Assembly (NCBI GenBank): GCA_021820105.1
Contig: JAKAED010000017.1
Location: 1 to 40,164, forward strand
Source: Actinomycetes bacterium
GTDB taxonomy: Bacteria; Actinomycetota; Thermoleophilia; Solirubrobacterales; Solirubrobacteraceae
Length of the DNA: 40,164 nucleotides
Reading direction: 5' to 3'
Below, piece by piece: positions 19,701-27,059 of this stretch (positions are counted from its first letter, which is position 1; every line of letters begins with the position of its first letter). The position numbers and the translations under genes are program-made. The notes below the pieces were generated by a model. That model did not search any database. It saw only the letters and a list, made by a program, of their open reading frames with translations, and had not been told where the DNA came from.

Positions 19701-20229
19701 CGGCAACAGCTACTCAGCACAGGCGCTGGCTGCGGCCGGCCTGACCGCGGGCGCGACAATCACCGCCGCCGGAACCACGATGCAGTGGCCCGACCTGACA
19801 CCTGGCACGCCGGACAACGTGCTGGCCGCGGGCCAGACGATCACCCTGCCCGGCACATCCACAAACACCCAGCTGACGGTGCTGGGGGCGTCTGCAGGCG
19901 CCGACCAGACCGGCACCGGGCTGATCGAGTACACGGACGGCAGCACGCAGCCCTACACGCTCACGCTCGACGACTGGTTCAACAGGCCGGACACCGCCTC
20001 CAACGCCGTTGTGGCGACCGCCGCCTACATCAACGACTCAACGGGGGCCGGCAACAACGGCCAGATCGGGCAGCGCGACCACAAGGCCCGTATCTTCGCG
20101 GTCTCGATCCCGCTGCAGCCCGGCAAGACGGTCGCCAGCGTCACGCTTCCGCTGGTGGCGACACTACCCGGCGTCTACCCCATGCACATCTTCGCGCTCG
20201 GACTGGGTGGCCCCTCAGCCACCCAGTGA
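16708..20229 (+). CDS. Secreted GH3 beta-glucosidase-type glycoside hydrolase
   Basis: The protein is 1173 residues from the ATG at 16708 (a GTG at 16690 adds six). A basic, Arg-rich signal peptide ends near ATASHA. The GH3 catalytic barrel contains EQDGPVGV, DPRWGRNFEMFSEDP, VKHFVTYNQE and GFVRSDGG with the nucleophile Asp. The GH3 C-terminal sandwich follows (GTVLLQNSGNILPL, GYGLSYTTF), then a fibronectin III-like domain (VVQLYVGDPSAAGEPPRQLEGF). A NEW3-type Ig module comes next (about 800-950), and a C-terminal domain of about 200 residues (FDGNGNSYSAQALAAAGL) resembles modules appended to other secreted glycosidases. It likely cleaves plant or microbial beta-glycosides outside the cell. 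Confidence 0.92.
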   Translation: MPPREQTNSSSRRNGALARRQRTTPRRRTRFLRAILASAGAVVAASGPLATASHARGGRDTTSATACPWLNSALPVRTRVNMLLAHMSLAERIAEMYVNSPTNTGPYAGYEGYVPAQPALCIPPIVEQDGPVGVAFNATNVTQLPSEVSLASAWDPTLARQFGAVVGQEARAKGIAMVLGPGVNIQRDPRWGRNFEMFSEDPFLTAALGTADIEGIQSQGVMADVKHFVTYNQETNRETPYDNTIVNTRTLHEIYLPPFYSAIQQGHVASVMCAYPLLNGVYSCQNPQLLTGLLDHRYAFPGFVRSDGGANTSTVDSANAGLDQERGSYYWDNGQLAAAVADGSVSSSTIAQAVRRILTEMFQFNLFNNPPTGNQSSQAATPANNAFSQNVAQRGTVLLQNSGNILPLSTATTHSIAVIGADGTTNPVTAGGGSSHVTPSFVISPLSGITARVGSAATVTSYSGSDPAQAAAAAQGAQVAIVFASEPESEGSDLTSITLPNNQDALIEAVAAANPNTIVVLNTGGPVLMPWLSSVKAVLEAWYPGQDDGAAIASVLFGDTNPSGHLPETFPTSLSAIPTASQNQFPGVNGRISYSEGLDVGYRWYDAHGVTPLFPFGYGLSYTTFHFSHLRVTPTQVINSVSGPDSATGQSAPLVRVRAEITNTGLVAGSDVVQLYVGDPSAAGEPPRQLEGFRRVTLPPEYTKTVTFTLTGHQLSYFNTGADGWTLPKGQFSLYVGDSSALTSLPLRTNLNVTQTLGARYARVSAPTKVKPGATFMLQARFVNHGNLPIVNGVVHMRFPSSWKVVRLAHSPVLSLPAGRTVVRNFRVTAPFQAEGTVKNLTARLTSPGPDGAGDLSATATISVLGPVTVTANSPLVVAPGSTAQTAVTVTNSLKRALVVHLTPTLPAGVTISPVSPSVRVPGHGTVTLPFSVAVALGQAPATDPIQLAPGFTYAGRSYPLAATALTLYIPYASVAAAYNANAISDDANIGAANFDGNGNSYSAQALAAAGLTAGATITAAGTTMQWPDLTPGTPDNVLAAGQTITLPGTSTNTQLTVLGASAGADQTGTGLIEYTDGSTQPYTLTLDDWFNRPDTASNAVVATAAYINDSTGAGNNGQIGQRDHKARIFAVSIPLQPGKTVASVTLPLVATLPGVYPMHIFALGLGGPSATQ

Positions 20230-20265
20230 CCCAACCGGCAAGCTGGGGCCCTTAGAAGGTCTGTT

Positions 20266-20537
20266 GGATCGTGCACCCCCCTCTGTTGCGTAAGTCCGTG
20301 GGGCGGTTCTGCGGGTGACTTCGGTCCGGCACCCCCCCAGCGCCTGGGGGTTACCGCTTAAGGCTGCTTCCTTCCGGACCTGACCTGGTTCACGGGCCTC
20401 CACCGCTTGGGGACCAAACCATCAACGCCACACACAGAATGCTGTCCACGGACGTCCACCCCTCGGGAGGGGATTCAGCCCCGCTGGAGCGGATTGCGGG
20501 TTACAGGGCACCGCTGGCACCCCACCTAGCACGATCC
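20266..20537 (-). ncRNA. ffs: Signal recognition particle RNA, large bacterial type
   Basis: On the minus strand the apical SRP core CAGGTCCGGAAGGAAGCAGC (20363-20382) is intact. The ends pair: GGATCGTGC at 20537-20529 with GCACGATCC at 20274-20266. Next to the 5' end come GCTAGGTGGGG and GCGGTGCCCTGTAACCCGC, closely matching the 5' Alu-domain part of the Bacillus subtilis 271-nt scRNA, and the 3' end GGTGCACGAT also corresponds. The RNA is therefore about 272 nt and should have both Alu and S domains. It partners Ffh in co-translational membrane targeting. A minus-strand TAGGAT (20550-20545) lies 7 nt before the inferred 5' end. Confidence 0.93.
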
Positions 20538-20544
20538 AAATGAG

Positions 20545-20550
20545 ATCCTA
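20545..20550 (-). promoter_or_regulatory. -10 element for SRP RNA
   Basis: Minus-strand TAGGAT is followed by seven bases and the G that begins the terminal helix of the SRP RNA. No convincing -35 lies at 16-18 nt. Confidence 0.45.
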
Positions 20551-20612
20551 GAGCCTTCCGCCGGAATCGGCGCGTCGGTCGTTCGCTGTCAAGCCCCACC
20601 GCCCGATGCCGA

Positions 20613-20618
20613 TACTCT
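20613..20618 (+). promoter_or_regulatory. -10 element for a leaderless nucleotide-sugar dehydrogenase mRNA
   Basis: TACTCT matches TAnnnT and ends 7 nt before the ATG at 20626. No Shine-Dalgarno sequence is present and the -35 is unclear. Confidence 0.4.
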
Positions 20619-20625
20619 GGCGAAT

Positions 20626-21876
20626 ATGTCTATTGGTGTCGTTGGTCTTGGTTATGTCGGTTTGCCGCTGGTTGTCGCCTTTGCGGAGGCCGGCGAGGAA
20701 GTGATCGCGGTCGATATCGACCAGCGCAAGGTGGATTCGCTCGATGCCGGCGAGTCCTATGTGGAGGACATCCCCTCCGAGCAGCTGCGAGCCGTGATGG
20801 CCAACGTGCACGCGACGACCCACTACGCCCCGCTGGCCAGGGCCGAGGCGATCATCATCTGCGTCCCGACCCCGCTCAACGAGAACCGTGAGCCCGACCT
20901 GGGACCGCTGGAGGCTTCGTCGGAGGCCGTGGCACAGGTGGTCCAGCAGGGCCAACTGATCGTGCTGGAGTCGACGACCTATCCCGGCACCACCCGTGAC
21001 CTCTTGGTGCCGGCGATTCAGCGGCACTCATCGCTGCGCGTCGGCGAGGAAGTGAACGTGGCCTTCTCACCCGAGCGGGTCGATCCGGGCCGGACCGACT
21101 ACACGCTGAAGAACACGCCGAAGGTGATTGGCGGCATCACCGAGCGCTGCACCGAACGCGCGGCCGAACTGTACGGCCGCGTCTGCGAGAACATCCAGCG
21201 CGTCTCCACCCCGGAAGCGGCGGAGATGACCAAGCTGCTTGAGAACATCTTCCGCTCCGTGAACATCGCCCTCGTCAACGAGATGGCGATGGTCGCCGAG
21301 CGGATGGGGATTGACATCTGGGAGGTCGTTGACGCGGCCAGCACCAAGCCCTACGGCTTCATGCGCTTCGAACCCGGACCCGGTATGGGCGGGCACTGTC
21401 TGCCTGTCGACCCGTTCTATCTGACCTGGCGCGCACGCGAGTTCCAGATTTCTACCGAGTTCATCGAACTGGCCGGCAAGATCAACCAGCAGATGCCCTA
21501 CTACTGCGTCGAGCGCGTCGAGTTGGCACTCAATGACGTCGCCAAGCCGATCAAGGGCTCCAAGATCGCCGTGCTCGGGGTGGCATACAAGGCCGGGATC
21601 GGTGACATCCGTGAGTCGCCGGCGCTGCGGATCATCGAGGTGCTGCGCAAGCGCGGCGCCAATCTCGTCTACCACGATCCGTTCGTCCCGGAGCTACGCA
21701 AGCTCGGCATCCGCAGCACACCACTCCAGGAGGCGCTCACCGACGCTGACGCGGTGGTGTTGGTGACCGCGCATCCGGGCATAGATCACCACCAGATCGC
21801 CGCTGACGCAGCCCTGTTCGTGGACCTGCGCGGCGTCACACGCGGAACCAGCGCAGAGCAGATCGTCCGGCTCTGA
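20626..21876 (+). CDS. Nucleotide-sugar dehydrogenase (UDP-GlcNAc/ManNAc type)
   Basis: The 416-residue NAD-dependent enzyme oxidises C6 of a UDP-sugar to the uronic acid in two steps. It shows VVGLGYVGLPLVVAFAEAGEEV (Rossmann), PTPLNENREPDL, ESTTYPGTT, SPERVDPG, and MTKLLENIFRSVNIALVNE with catalytic Lys. GPGMGGHCLPVDPFYL carries the catalytic Cys258, and a C-terminal Rossmann (VLGVAYKAGIGDIRESPALRII) follows. The IPSEQL and GHCLPVDPFYL wording is closer to WecC/WbpA than to UDP-glucose dehydrogenases, so UDP-GlcNAc or UDP-ManNAc is the more likely substrate. The product would feed surface polysaccharide synthesis. No other glycan genes are adjacent. Confidence 0.9.
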   Translation: MSIGVVGLGYVGLPLVVAFAEAGEEVIAVDIDQRKVDSLDAGESYVEDIPSEQLRAVMANVHATTHYAPLARAEAIIICVPTPLNENREPDLGPLEASSEAVAQVVQQGQLIVLESTTYPGTTRDLLVPAIQRHSSLRVGEEVNVAFSPERVDPGRTDYTLKNTPKVIGGITERCTERAAELYGRVCENIQRVSTPEAAEMTKLLENIFRSVNIALVNEMAMVAERMGIDIWEVVDAASTKPYGFMRFEPGPGMGGHCLPVDPFYLTWRAREFQISTEFIELAGKINQQMPYYCVERVELALNDVAKPIKGSKIAVLGVAYKAGIGDIRESPALRIIEVLRKRGANLVYHDPFVPELRKLGIRSTPLQEALTDADAVVLVTAHPGIDHHQIAADAALFVDLRGVTRGTSAEQIVRL

Positions 21877-21879
21877 TCG

Positions 21880-21910
21880 CGGGTGGCCGGCCCGCTGGCT
21901 CGGCCACCCG
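21880..21910 (+). terminator. Hairpin between dehydrogenase and FAD oxidase
   Basis: CGGGTGGCCG (21880-21889) and CGGCCACCCG (21901-21910) form a 10-bp stem with an 11-nt loop, four bases after the dehydrogenase stop. There is no T-run. The next gene has its own -10 element immediately downstream. Confidence 0.5.
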
Positions 21911-21914
21911 GCGC

Positions 21915-21920
21915 TATAAA
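21915..21920 (+). promoter_or_regulatory. -10 element for a leaderless FAD-oxidase mRNA
   Basis: TATAAA lies 6 nt before the ATG at 21927 in otherwise GC-rich DNA. The start codon has no Shine-Dalgarno sequence. Confidence 0.4.
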
Positions 21921-21926
21921 CCTCGC

Positions 21927-23243
21927 ATGGAGTTGATCGGAGCGGTCGAGCGGATCGTCGGCGCCGAACATGTGCAGCGTGAGGTGCAGCTGAGCGATCA
22001 GAGCGGCCTGAGCGGCGCAGCCTCGCTGCTGGCACATCCAGAGAGCGCGGAGCAGGTCCGTGAGCTCGTAGCGCTGGCCTACGCGCAGGACGTGCCCATC
22101 CTGCCCGTTGGCGGGCGCACCGGCCTCTCAGGCGGAGCTGTGCCCCATGGGGAGCAGTCCGTCCTGGCGGTCGCGCTTGACCGACTCAACCGTGTGCGCT
22201 CGTTTGAACCGCTGCTCTGGCGGATGGAGGTGGAGGCCGGCGCGACAACCGCAACCGTTCACCGGCTGGCGCGTGAGAACGGCCTGCTGTTTCCGCCGGA
22301 TCCGGGCGCGTCCGAGCAGTCTCAGATCGGCGGCAACCTCGCGACCAACGCCGGTGGCCCGCACGCCTTTAAGTACGGGGTCATCTCACGCTGGGTGACG
22401 GGCGTGGAGGCTGTGATCGCCCCGGGAGAGCTCGTTCGCTTTGGCGGCCCGGTGCGTAAGGACGCCGCCGGCTACGACCTGCGCGGGCTGCTGATCGGCA
22501 GCGAGGGCACGCTCGGGATCATCACCGCGGCCTGGCTGCGATTCGTGCCGGCACCGGCGATGACCGTGCCGCTGACCGCCACCTACGACTCGATCAGCGC
22601 CGGCGTCGAGGCGATCGAGGCGGCGCTCGCCTGCGGTGTGGTGCCCGCCACCATTGAGTACCTGCAGGGCAGCTGCATCCGCCACGCACCGCCGCCCTTC
22701 CCGGTCGACGCCGCCGTGGACTTCATCGTGATCTGCGAAGCTGAGTCTGAGGTAGAGCGTGAGACTTTGGCTGAAGCGCTCGGTCCGACGGCGGTTGCGA
22801 GGGATCCGAGGGAGCTCTGGCGCTGGCGGGACGGCGTCTCCCTCGGCGTGCGCGCCGTCCTTGGCGAGAAGCTCTCCGAGGACATCACCGTGCCGCTGGA
22901 TCGGCTCGCCGAGGCGATCGAGGGCACCCTGGAGATCGGTGCGCGGCACGGTCTTGAAGCGACATCGTGGGGTCACGCCGGCGACGGCAACCTCCACTCC
23001 ACGTTCCTGTACGACCCGGCCAGCGCCGATCAGCGCGACCGGGTCAAAGCTGCCGAGCACGACCTGTTCGAGCTGGCGCGGAGCCTCGGCGGCAGCATCA
23101 GCGGTGAGCACGGTCTGGGTCTGCTGAAGTCGGGGCAACTGCGCGGCCAGTGGTCGGAGGCCGCAATCAGCGTGCACGAGACGGTCAAGCGCGCACTGGA
23201 CCCCAAGGGCTTGCTCAACCCGGGCAAGAAGCGGCCGCGGTGA
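21927..23243 (+). CDS. FAD-linked oxidase, glycolate/D-lactate dehydrogenase type
   Basis: The 438-residue protein has an N-terminal FAD-binding PCMH domain (VPILPVGGRTGLSGGAVP, FPPDPGASEQSQIGGNLATNAGG, GLLIGSEGTLGIITAAWLRF). It also has a C-terminal GlcD/D-LDH domain (SWGHAGDGNLHSTFLYDP, SGEHGLGLLKSGQLRGQW, LDPKGLLNPGK) with the His-Gly-Glu/His residues used for 2-hydroxyacid oxidation. It oxidises glycolate, D-lactate or D-2-hydroxyglutarate to the 2-oxoacid and passes electrons to a quinone or partner. No GlcE or GlcF gene is adjacent, so a stand-alone D-lactate or D-2-hydroxyacid dehydrogenase is likelier than the glycolate oxidase complex. Confidence 0.92.
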   Translation: MELIGAVERIVGAEHVQREVQLSDQSGLSGAASLLAHPESAEQVRELVALAYAQDVPILPVGGRTGLSGGAVPHGEQSVLAVALDRLNRVRSFEPLLWRMEVEAGATTATVHRLARENGLLFPPDPGASEQSQIGGNLATNAGGPHAFKYGVISRWVTGVEAVIAPGELVRFGGPVRKDAAGYDLRGLLIGSEGTLGIITAAWLRFVPAPAMTVPLTATYDSISAGVEAIEAALACGVVPATIEYLQGSCIRHAPPPFPVDAAVDFIVICEAESEVERETLAEALGPTAVARDPRELWRWRDGVSLGVRAVLGEKLSEDITVPLDRLAEAIEGTLEIGARHGLEATSWGHAGDGNLHSTFLYDPASADQRDRVKAAEHDLFELARSLGGSISGEHGLGLLKSGQLRGQWSEAAISVHETVKRALDPKGLLNPGKKRPR

Positions 23244-23251
23244 CGCGGGCT

Positions 23252-23284
23252 CGGGGCTGCGGGCCAGCGGGCCCGGCAGCCCCG
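23252..23284. terminator. Bidirectional hairpin between convergent genes
   Basis: CGGGGCTGCGGGCC (23252-23265) pairs with 23270-23284 (GGCCC, one bulged G, GCAGCCCCG) around AGCG, giving a 14-bp stem. It sits between the FAD oxidase and the convergent GGDEF gene and lacks T-runs on both strands. Confidence 0.55.
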
Positions 23285-23301
23285 CTGATCAGCCAGGCGG
23301 C

Positions 23302-24738
23302 TCAGCGAGCGATCACGCAGTCGCGCCCGGCGTTCTTGGCCTTGTAAAGGCGGTCATCGGCGAGCCTGAGCAGCGAGCTGAGGTCCTCCGGGGAGTCGGC
23401 TGTGGCGACACCGATACTGATCGTCAGCTCCAGGCCGGGCGCGATCGTGTCCCAGCACTCTCCTCGGATGACGTCGCGCATGCGCTCGCAGCAGAGACGC
23501 GCTGCCTCATCCTCCGCCTCGGGCATCAGCACGAGGAACTCCTCGCCGCCGCTGCGGATTACGGTGTCTGAGACGCGGAGCACGGAGCAGAGCAACTCCG
23601 CGGCGCGCACCAGCACCCGGTCACCGACACTGTGGCCGTAGCGGTCGTTGATCAGCTTGAAGTGATCCAGGTCCAGCACCGCCACGCTGAGCAGCTGGTC
23701 AACGTGTCCGTCCTCATGGCCCTCAAGCGCCCGCGCCAGGAAGCGACGGTTGTGGACGCCGGTCAACCAGTCCCGTTCGGCCTGGTCGCGGAGCTGGCGC
23801 TCAAGGTCCTCGAGCTGTCGCGTGCGGCTCTCCAGTTCGGCATGCGCGGCCGCGAGCTCCAGGTTCTTCAGCGCCAGCGCCTCGTTCTCGCTGCGCGCGA
23901 GGCGCGCCTCGAGCGTGGCCCGCTCGAGGCTGAACTGCAGCTCGGCGATCCCCGCCAGAGCCTCGCGTTCGAGCGCTGCCGAGCGTGCCAGCGTGTCGTA
24001 GGCCTCGGCCAGCCAGCCGGCCTCGCGCAACGCCTCGGCCACGGTCGCGAGGATCATGCTGCGTGTGCGCGGCAGCCTGTCGCCGATCTGCGCCAGCGCG
24101 CGCTCAGCGGTCGCGCGGGCATCGTCGTATTCATGCAGCGCCATCTTCGCCGCGACCTGGGCGCGGACACTGGCACCAAGCACGTAGGGATTCGGGTGCT
24201 CGCTCTCAGACAGCAGCGCGAGTGAGCGCTCGGCGTCGCGGAGCGCCGCCGCCGGGTTGCCATCGCGCAGACTGATGTCAGCTCTGGTTGAGAGGATCAC
24301 AGCCAACGCAAACCGGTTGGGGCTGATGCCCTGAGCCAACTCCAGTGCCTGCTCGATCGCGGTCCGTGCCCCCACGGGATCGCCCACACTCTCTCTCTGA
24401 GCGGCGATGTCATTGAGCGTTACCGCCTGCTCCCAGACGTTGTCTGACGCAAATGAGAGCTGGTGCAGCTCCTCAAGGCGCCTCTCCAAATCGTTGACGC
24501 TGAGATTCCCGTGAACCAGCAGCGCGGCGCGGCGGACGTAGATCCTGAGGTCCAGGTCCTCAGTCGTGTCGGACAGCCGGATCGAATCCTCAGCAGTCGC
24601 CACAGCGCGCGCGTAGGCGCCGGTGAAGAAGCTCACCAGCCCGCGCAGTGACGCCACCTCCGCCTCCGCGACTGGCTCGTCCTGGCAGCGCTCAAGCAGC
24701 TCCTCGGCGCTCAGTGCGAGGCTCATAGCGCTGCTCAC
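23302..24738 (-). CDS. TPR-GGDEF diguanylate cyclase
   Basis: The protein is 478 residues from the GTG at 24738. The N-terminal two-thirds is TPR-like helical repeats (LRGLVSFFTGAYARAVATAEDSIRLSD, AALRDAERSLALLSES), followed by a coiled coil (LEARLARSENEALALKNLELAAA). The GGDEF domain then reads LDLDHFKLINDRYGHSVGDRVL, RVSDTVIRSGGEEFLVLMPEA, and ISIGVATA. The active-site GGEEF is intact, and RVSD five residues before it is an inhibitory I-site. It should make cyclic di-GMP with product feedback. The TPR frame stays open and TPR-like to 24960, where an ATT codon lies 7 nt after GGAGG, so the true N-terminus is probably longer. Confidence 0.9.
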   Translation of the reverse strand: MSSAMSLALSAEELLERCQDEPVAEAEVASLRGLVSFFTGAYARAVATAEDSIRLSDTTEDLDLRIYVRRAALLVHGNLSVNDLERRLEELHQLSFASDNVWEQAVTLNDIAAQRESVGDPVGARTAIEQALELAQGISPNRFALAVILSTRADISLRDGNPAAALRDAERSLALLSESEHPNPYVLGASVRAQVAAKMALHEYDDARATAERALAQIGDRLPRTRSMILATVAEALREAGWLAEAYDTLARSAALEREALAGIAELQFSLERATLEARLARSENEALALKNLELAAAHAELESRTRQLEDLERQLRDQAERDWLTGVHNRRFLARALEGHEDGHVDQLLSVAVLDLDHFKLINDRYGHSVGDRVLVRAAELLCSVLRVSDTVIRSGGEEFLVLMPEAEDEAARLCCERMRDVIRGECWDTIAPGLELTISIGVATADSPEDLSSLLRLADDRLYKAKNAGRDCVIAR

Positions 24739-25040
24739 GTCCCCCCTGTGGAGCGCGATCTGACCCTTCAGTGCGAGCGCACGGGCGGCCTGCGCCGGTT
24801 CGCTGAGCTCGGTGGCGCGCCGATAGAGTCGGACTGCGGCTGCCAGAGCACTGGACAGATCCTCACGGAAATCGATGCGCGCCCGCGATAGTTCAGCCGC
24901 AAGCTTCGTCGCGGGTGTTTGCGGTACAGCCCGCCGTTCGCGTTGGCCCGTGGAAGAAATCGATCAACCTCCTGTCAGAGCTGTATCGGCCAGCCACTGA
25001 AACTCTGAAGCTTAACGATCGCTCAGGACCCCTCAGCGCC

Positions 25041-25073
25041 GCGGGGGGCGGACTCATTGGTTCCGCCCCCCGC
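25041..25073. terminator. 11-bp GC hairpin after the surface protein
   Basis: GCGGGGGGCGG and its exact complement flank an 11-nt loop, 88 nt beyond the surface-protein stop. A second imperfect hairpin lies at 25092-25122. Both could terminate the surface-protein transcript or belong to the leader of the GGDEF gene. No T-run is present. Confidence 0.45.
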
Positions 25074-25160
25074 GACTGGGTCGACCGTGGCCGGTGCGGG
25101 GAGGGATGTATCCCCGGCACCGACCGCATGTCATCTTCGCCGTCTGTGCAGCGAAGTTCC

Positions 25161-27059
25161 TTACTTCCTGAGCTGCCGCGTCAGCGACCGCTCCGTAGCG
25201 CGAAGTTGCGTCAACCGCCTATGGTCGGCCTTCCGGGCCGCCTTGCTCAGGTGGTGGGACGCGAGCTTCTTCTGCACCGCCTTGATCTGATGCTTGACAC
25301 TGATCAGCCTGCGTTCGATCCTGGCGATCTTGGCCGACACCTGCGACGTCACGGCAGCAGACTGGCTGGTGCTCGGTGAGAACACCACCGGGCTGCTGGT
25401 TCCCTGGGTCGCCCCGATCAGCACCGGCGCCGGGCCGCTCGTGAGCACGGGTGCCACGACGGTCACGGGTGGTGCGGTCTCAGGCGCCGGCGGGTCGATC
25501 ATGAAGGTCACCTCAGTCACGATCCCCTCAGACATCAGCACGGACGCGCTGGATGAGGTACTCGCCACCAGGGTCGCCTGATTGGTCGGCGTCGGGACGC
25601 CTCCCTCAAGGACCTCGACGTTGGTCGGAACGACCGTCGGCGATCCCATGTACCGGTCGCTTGGCGGCAGGGCGCCACCAGCGATCGTCACCTTCGAGTT
25701 GAAGGCGAACGGCACTGGATCGAGCGTGCACTGAAGCGCCGTGCTGCTGAGGTTGACGTTGATCGTCTGGGTTCCGTTCACCGTGAACGGCACCGTCCCC
25801 GCCGCAGCGTTGTCGGTCGGCATCAGGCAGATCTTGAGCGTGCCCGGGTCCGCGGCCATGTCCGTGTAGGTCACGGTCGTCTCACCCGCACCGGCGATCA
25901 CGCGGATCGTGCGGTTCGGAAGGCTGAGCGAGCCAGGAACAATCGGGCTCATGCCCTGAGAGTTGCTGGTCGGGCTCACACCGATCGATGCCACCTTCGT
26001 GCCGACCACGATCCCCTCGGTGATGTTCACCTGGGTACCGGCCCGCACGGCTCCGACGATCTGGCAGCTGCCGGCGGTCAGTCCGATTGAGCTGCTGACC
26101 GCAGTGGGTCCGGCAGCGCCGCTAGAACTGAGCGTGAACGGGAACTGCGTGGTCGGGGTTGGTGACCCGGTCCACGCCTTGCACACCTTCACGGTTGACA
26201 GAGCGTCCGTGTAGGTGACGATCGTCTGATTGGTGGTGTCTCCTGCCTGGACAACCTCATATGACGTTCCCTGTGCCAGATTCGGCGCCGGGCTTGTCAA
26301 CATGTTGCTCCCGTTGGAGGTCGCCGTGATTGCCGTCACGAACGTCGTACCCGGCTCCACCGTCTGAACGACCCCAGCTGGGACCGTGATCGGGCCGCTG
26401 CAGCCCAGTCCGGCGGACGAGATCGTCGCCGAAGCGGTGGTTGACCACGGCAGGTCATAGGCGCCGGTCTTGGCGTCGTAGACGTTGATGTCAGAGCTCT
26501 GGCTGGTCACGTTGAAGTTGTACGTACCCAGCAACGACGGTGAGTTGGCATCCGGCCGCTTGCATACCTCAACGACTCCTGTGACCGGGTCGTTGGTGTA
26601 CTGGACGGTGGTGGTCATCGACTTATCACCAGGGCCTGGTGCCGGATTCACCGACAACGTTGCCATGCCGGTGACCGACGATGATGGCGTCACTGTCCCG
26701 GGGTCACCCTGCGTCGGGGTGATGCTCGAGACACTGAACCAAGGCGCTGACTTCTCTGTCACGGTTACCGTCCCAGCAGGGACAAGGAGCGGCTCTGTGC
26801 AGACCTGCGGTCCGCCCTGCAGCGCGTTGAGGCTCACGGTCGTGCTCCATTCGCCACTGCTGAGCTTGTACCAGAAGGTCCCCTGGTACATCGGCGCACC
26901 TGCGGGCCCGGCCCTGAAGGTCTTGCAGATCTCGGCGTACCCGAACTTTGGTGGGTTCGTTGAAGCGCCTGCAAGCGCCGGCGCCGCGGCTCCCAGCACA
27001 CCCGCGAACGCACTTCCGAGCACCAAATTCCGAGCGATCACACGGATACGTGTCCTCAT
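25161..27059 (-). CDS. Secreted four-module surface protein with C-terminal coiled coil
   Basis: The 632-residue protein has a signal peptide (LVLGSAFAGVLGAAAPALAGA) and then four Ig-like modules that I can align by eye. Each begins with a strand x-V/I-C (YAEICKTF, VVEVCKRP, TVKVCKAW, TLKICLMP). Each has a second Cys mid-module (QVCTEPL, GLGCSGPI, GSCQIVGA, LQCTLDPV), and the first three end with TVxYT-like strands. This suggests one disulfide per module. A Pro/Val/Thr linker follows, then a basic coiled coil of about 60 residues (KIARIERRLISVKHQIKAV onward). There is no LPxTG or lipobox. It is probably cell-surface associated with an unknown ligand. It is translationally coupled to a 34-codon ORF. 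Confidence 0.75.
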   Translation of the reverse strand: MRTRIRVIARNLVLGSAFAGVLGAAAPALAGASTNPPKFGYAEICKTFRAGPAGAPMYQGTFWYKLSSGEWSTTVSLNALQGGPQVCTEPLLVPAGTVTVTEKSAPWFSVSSITPTQGDPGTVTPSSSVTGMATLSVNPAPGPGDKSMTTTVQYTNDPVTGVVEVCKRPDANSPSLLGTYNFNVTSQSSDINVYDAKTGAYDLPWSTTASATISSAGLGCSGPITVPAGVVQTVEPGTTFVTAITATSNGSNMLTSPAPNLAQGTSYEVVQAGDTTNQTIVTYTDALSTVKVCKAWTGSPTPTTQFPFTLSSSGAAGPTAVSSSIGLTAGSCQIVGAVRAGTQVNITEGIVVGTKVASIGVSPTSNSQGMSPIVPGSLSLPNRTIRVIAGAGETTVTYTDMAADPGTLKICLMPTDNAAAGTVPFTVNGTQTINVNLSSTALQCTLDPVPFAFNSKVTIAGGALPPSDRYMGSPTVVPTNVEVLEGGVPTPTNQATLVASTSSSASVLMSEGIVTEVTFMIDPPAPETAPPVTVVAPVLTSGPAPVLIGATQGTSSPVVFSPSTSQSAAVTSQVSAKIARIERRLISVKHQIKAVQKKLASHHLSKAARKADHRRLTQLRATERSLTRQLRK

